A stretch of DNA of 64,000 nt from Streptomyces albogriseolus (GTDB taxonomy: Bacteria; Actinomycetota; Actinomycetes; Streptomycetales; Streptomycetaceae): NCBI GenBank assembly GCA_014650475.1, contig BMVA01000003.1:524869-588868 (forward strand), read 5' to 3'. A program made the position numbers and the translations under genes. Positions 63,264 through 64,000 of the stretch are shown here, piece by piece (positions within the stretch are counted from its first letter, which is position 1; every line of letters starts with the position of its first letter). The notes below the pieces were generated by a model. That model saw only the letters and a list, made by a program, of their open reading frames with translations, made no database searches and was not told the DNA's origin.

Positions 63264-63925
63264 TCTCGACGCAGGATTGGGCCGACGCCCGGCGCGTATG
63301 GGACTACCACCAGATGGGCCATGCACCCCAACCGTGCTCGGTGGCCATCGGACTGGGCAGTCACGACCTGGGGGTGGCTGACACCGCCGTGGACCTGTAC
63401 AAGCGCGGCCTGGCCCCCCTGCTCGTGTTCACCGGAGCCACCAGCCCGACGACGCGGGAGCGCATGCCCCGCGGCGAAGCCGTCCACTACCGCGAGCGGG
63501 CATTGGAGCTGGGGGTTCCCAGCGAGGCCATCCTCGTCGAGCCGCACGCGCGGAACACCGGTGAGAACATTCGCTTCTCCCGGAAGTTGTTGGAGGAGAG
63601 CGGGGTGGAGGTCTCCTCGGTGCTGCTGATCAGCAAGCCGTACGAGGAGCGGCGCGCGTACGCCACGGCACGCAAGCTCTGGCCCGGGGTCGACGTCGTC
63701 AGCGCTTCCACGCCCATGACCTTCGCCGAGTACGTCGACTCCATCGGCGACGCCCGCTTGGTGATCGACATGCTGGTCGGCGCCCTGCAACGACTGATGA
63801 TCTATCCGGATCAGGGCTTCATGATCCGCCAGCCAGTACCCGGCGACGTGGCCGAGGCGTACGAGCGCTTGTGCCAAGCCGGGTACACAAGCCGACTCAC
63901 GGCCGCCGCGACATCTTCGACCTGA
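63260..63925 (+). CDS. YdcF-like DUF218 protein of the element
   Basis: This 221-aa protein has the DUF218/YdcF pattern: AIGLGSHDLGVADTAVDLYKRGLAP, LVFTGATSPTTRERMPRGEAVHYRERALELGVP, then EPHARNTGENIRFSR and SVLLISKPYEERRAY. E. coli YdcF binds S-adenosylmethionine; SanA-like relatives act on the envelope. It has no signal peptide. It is co-expressed with the KorSA-like gene by GTGA overlap, where pSAM2 has pra. The role in the element is unknown. Confidence 0.82.
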   Translation: MISTQDWADARRVWDYHQMGHAPQPCSVAIGLGSHDLGVADTAVDLYKRGLAPLLVFTGATSPTTRERMPRGEAVHYRERALELGVPSEAILVEPHARNTGENIRFSRKLLEESGVEVSSVLLISKPYEERRAYATARKLWPGVDVVSASTPMTFAEYVDSIGDARLVIDMLVGALQRLMIYPDQGFMIRQPVPGDVAEAYERLCQAGYTSRLTAAATSST

Positions 63926-64000
63926 CCAGCGGAACGATGTCGGGTCCCAGGGGATGCCTGACGATCTGGTCCCAGGTGATGGTTGACGCTGGGCCTAGAC
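63897..64000 (-). CDS. C-terminal part of a further element gene (partial)
   Basis: On the minus strand a frame open at the window edge ends at TGA 63899-63897 and reads TWDQIVRHPLGPDIVPLVRSKMSRRP at its end. It would overlap the YdcF gene tail by 29 bp, convergently. The protein-like composition suggests the end of a real gene, but about 33 residues are too few to identify it. Confidence 0.4.
   Translation of the reverse strand, partial: LGPASTITWDQIVRHPLGPDIVPLVRSKMSRRP

Larger units (their letters stand above)
56289..64000. mobile_element. Actinomycete integrative and conjugative element (AICE), left part
   Basis: From tRNA-Arg rightwards the leftward genes int, xis and rep are followed by small spd-like genes, an FtsK-type tra gene and a small gene, then divergently a KorSA-like GntR regulator and a YdcF-like gene. 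This is the classic AICE order (pSAM2-like). Rep shows that it can replicate as a plasmid after excision, and one tra gene serves double-stranded transfer. The right end and attR are beyond 64000. Confidence 0.9.

Overview
The window is a high-GC actinobacterial chromosome segment, almost certainly Streptomyces. The evidence is the strong third-position GC bias, many GTG starts, four copies of the Streptomyces parS palindrome, a Rex operator before cydABCD, a LAXTG sortase substrate, an SSI-type protease inhibitor and a pSAM2-like integrative element. From memory, the gene order resembles the S. coelicolor region to one side of oriC (about SCO3944 to SCO4010); I could not check this by search.

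Layout. (1) 1-7190: the 3' part of an aminotransferase gene, then the bd-oxidase operon cydA-cydB-cydCD behind a perfect Rex site. (2) 7.2-13.6 kb: a candidate 19-aa peptide gene, an M23 peptidase, a HAD phosphatase, a flavin-type oxidoreductase, kptA and a hydrolase-SDR fusion. (3) 13.7-17.3 kb: two ABC-2 type transporter pairs in one operon. (4) 17.6-21.3 kb: tRNA-Ser(GCU), a second HAD phosphatase translationally coupled to serS, a gene-free region rich in DnaA boxes, and pheA. (5) 21.4-26.6 kb: a copper operon (YcnI, Sco, PCu(A)C, CopC-CopD, Dyp-type peroxidase). (6) 26.7-41.4 kb: signalling and envelope genes (two RsbW-like ATPases, a SpoIIE-type phosphatase, a wall-anchored nuclease-like protein, pepP, a SEC-C protein, a GDPD, an HtrA-type protease). 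(7) 41.4-44.2 kb: a small accessory island beside tRNA-Ser(UGA), with an Imm10-type immunity gene, an orphan gene and a decayed IS5-type transposase. (8) 44.2-55.7 kb: a three-gene coupled operon, a Prim-Pol protein, a small exported protein, a SigE-type sigma factor, an acyl-CoA ligase behind a TetR-type palindrome, a 1685-aa PAS protein with a huge disordered linker, and an SSI inhibitor. (9) 55.9-64.0 kb: tRNA-Ser(GCU) and tRNA-Arg(ACG), then an actinomycete integrative and conjugative element (int, xis, rep, spd-like genes, tra, a KorSA-like regulator and a YdcF-like gene) that continues past the right edge.

Two themes recur. First, this origin-proximal DNA carries chromosome-management signals (four parS sites and two DnaA-box clusters), some of them written inside coding sequences. 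Second, oxidase, copper and peroxidase genes (cyd, sco, PCu(A)C, Dyp) suggest respiration and metal handling matched to oxygen and redox state. No wholly new multi-gene system is evident. The best leads are the DnaA-box cluster, the parS-in-gene arrangement, the wall-anchored nuclease-like protein, the giant PAS protein and the 19-aa peptide.
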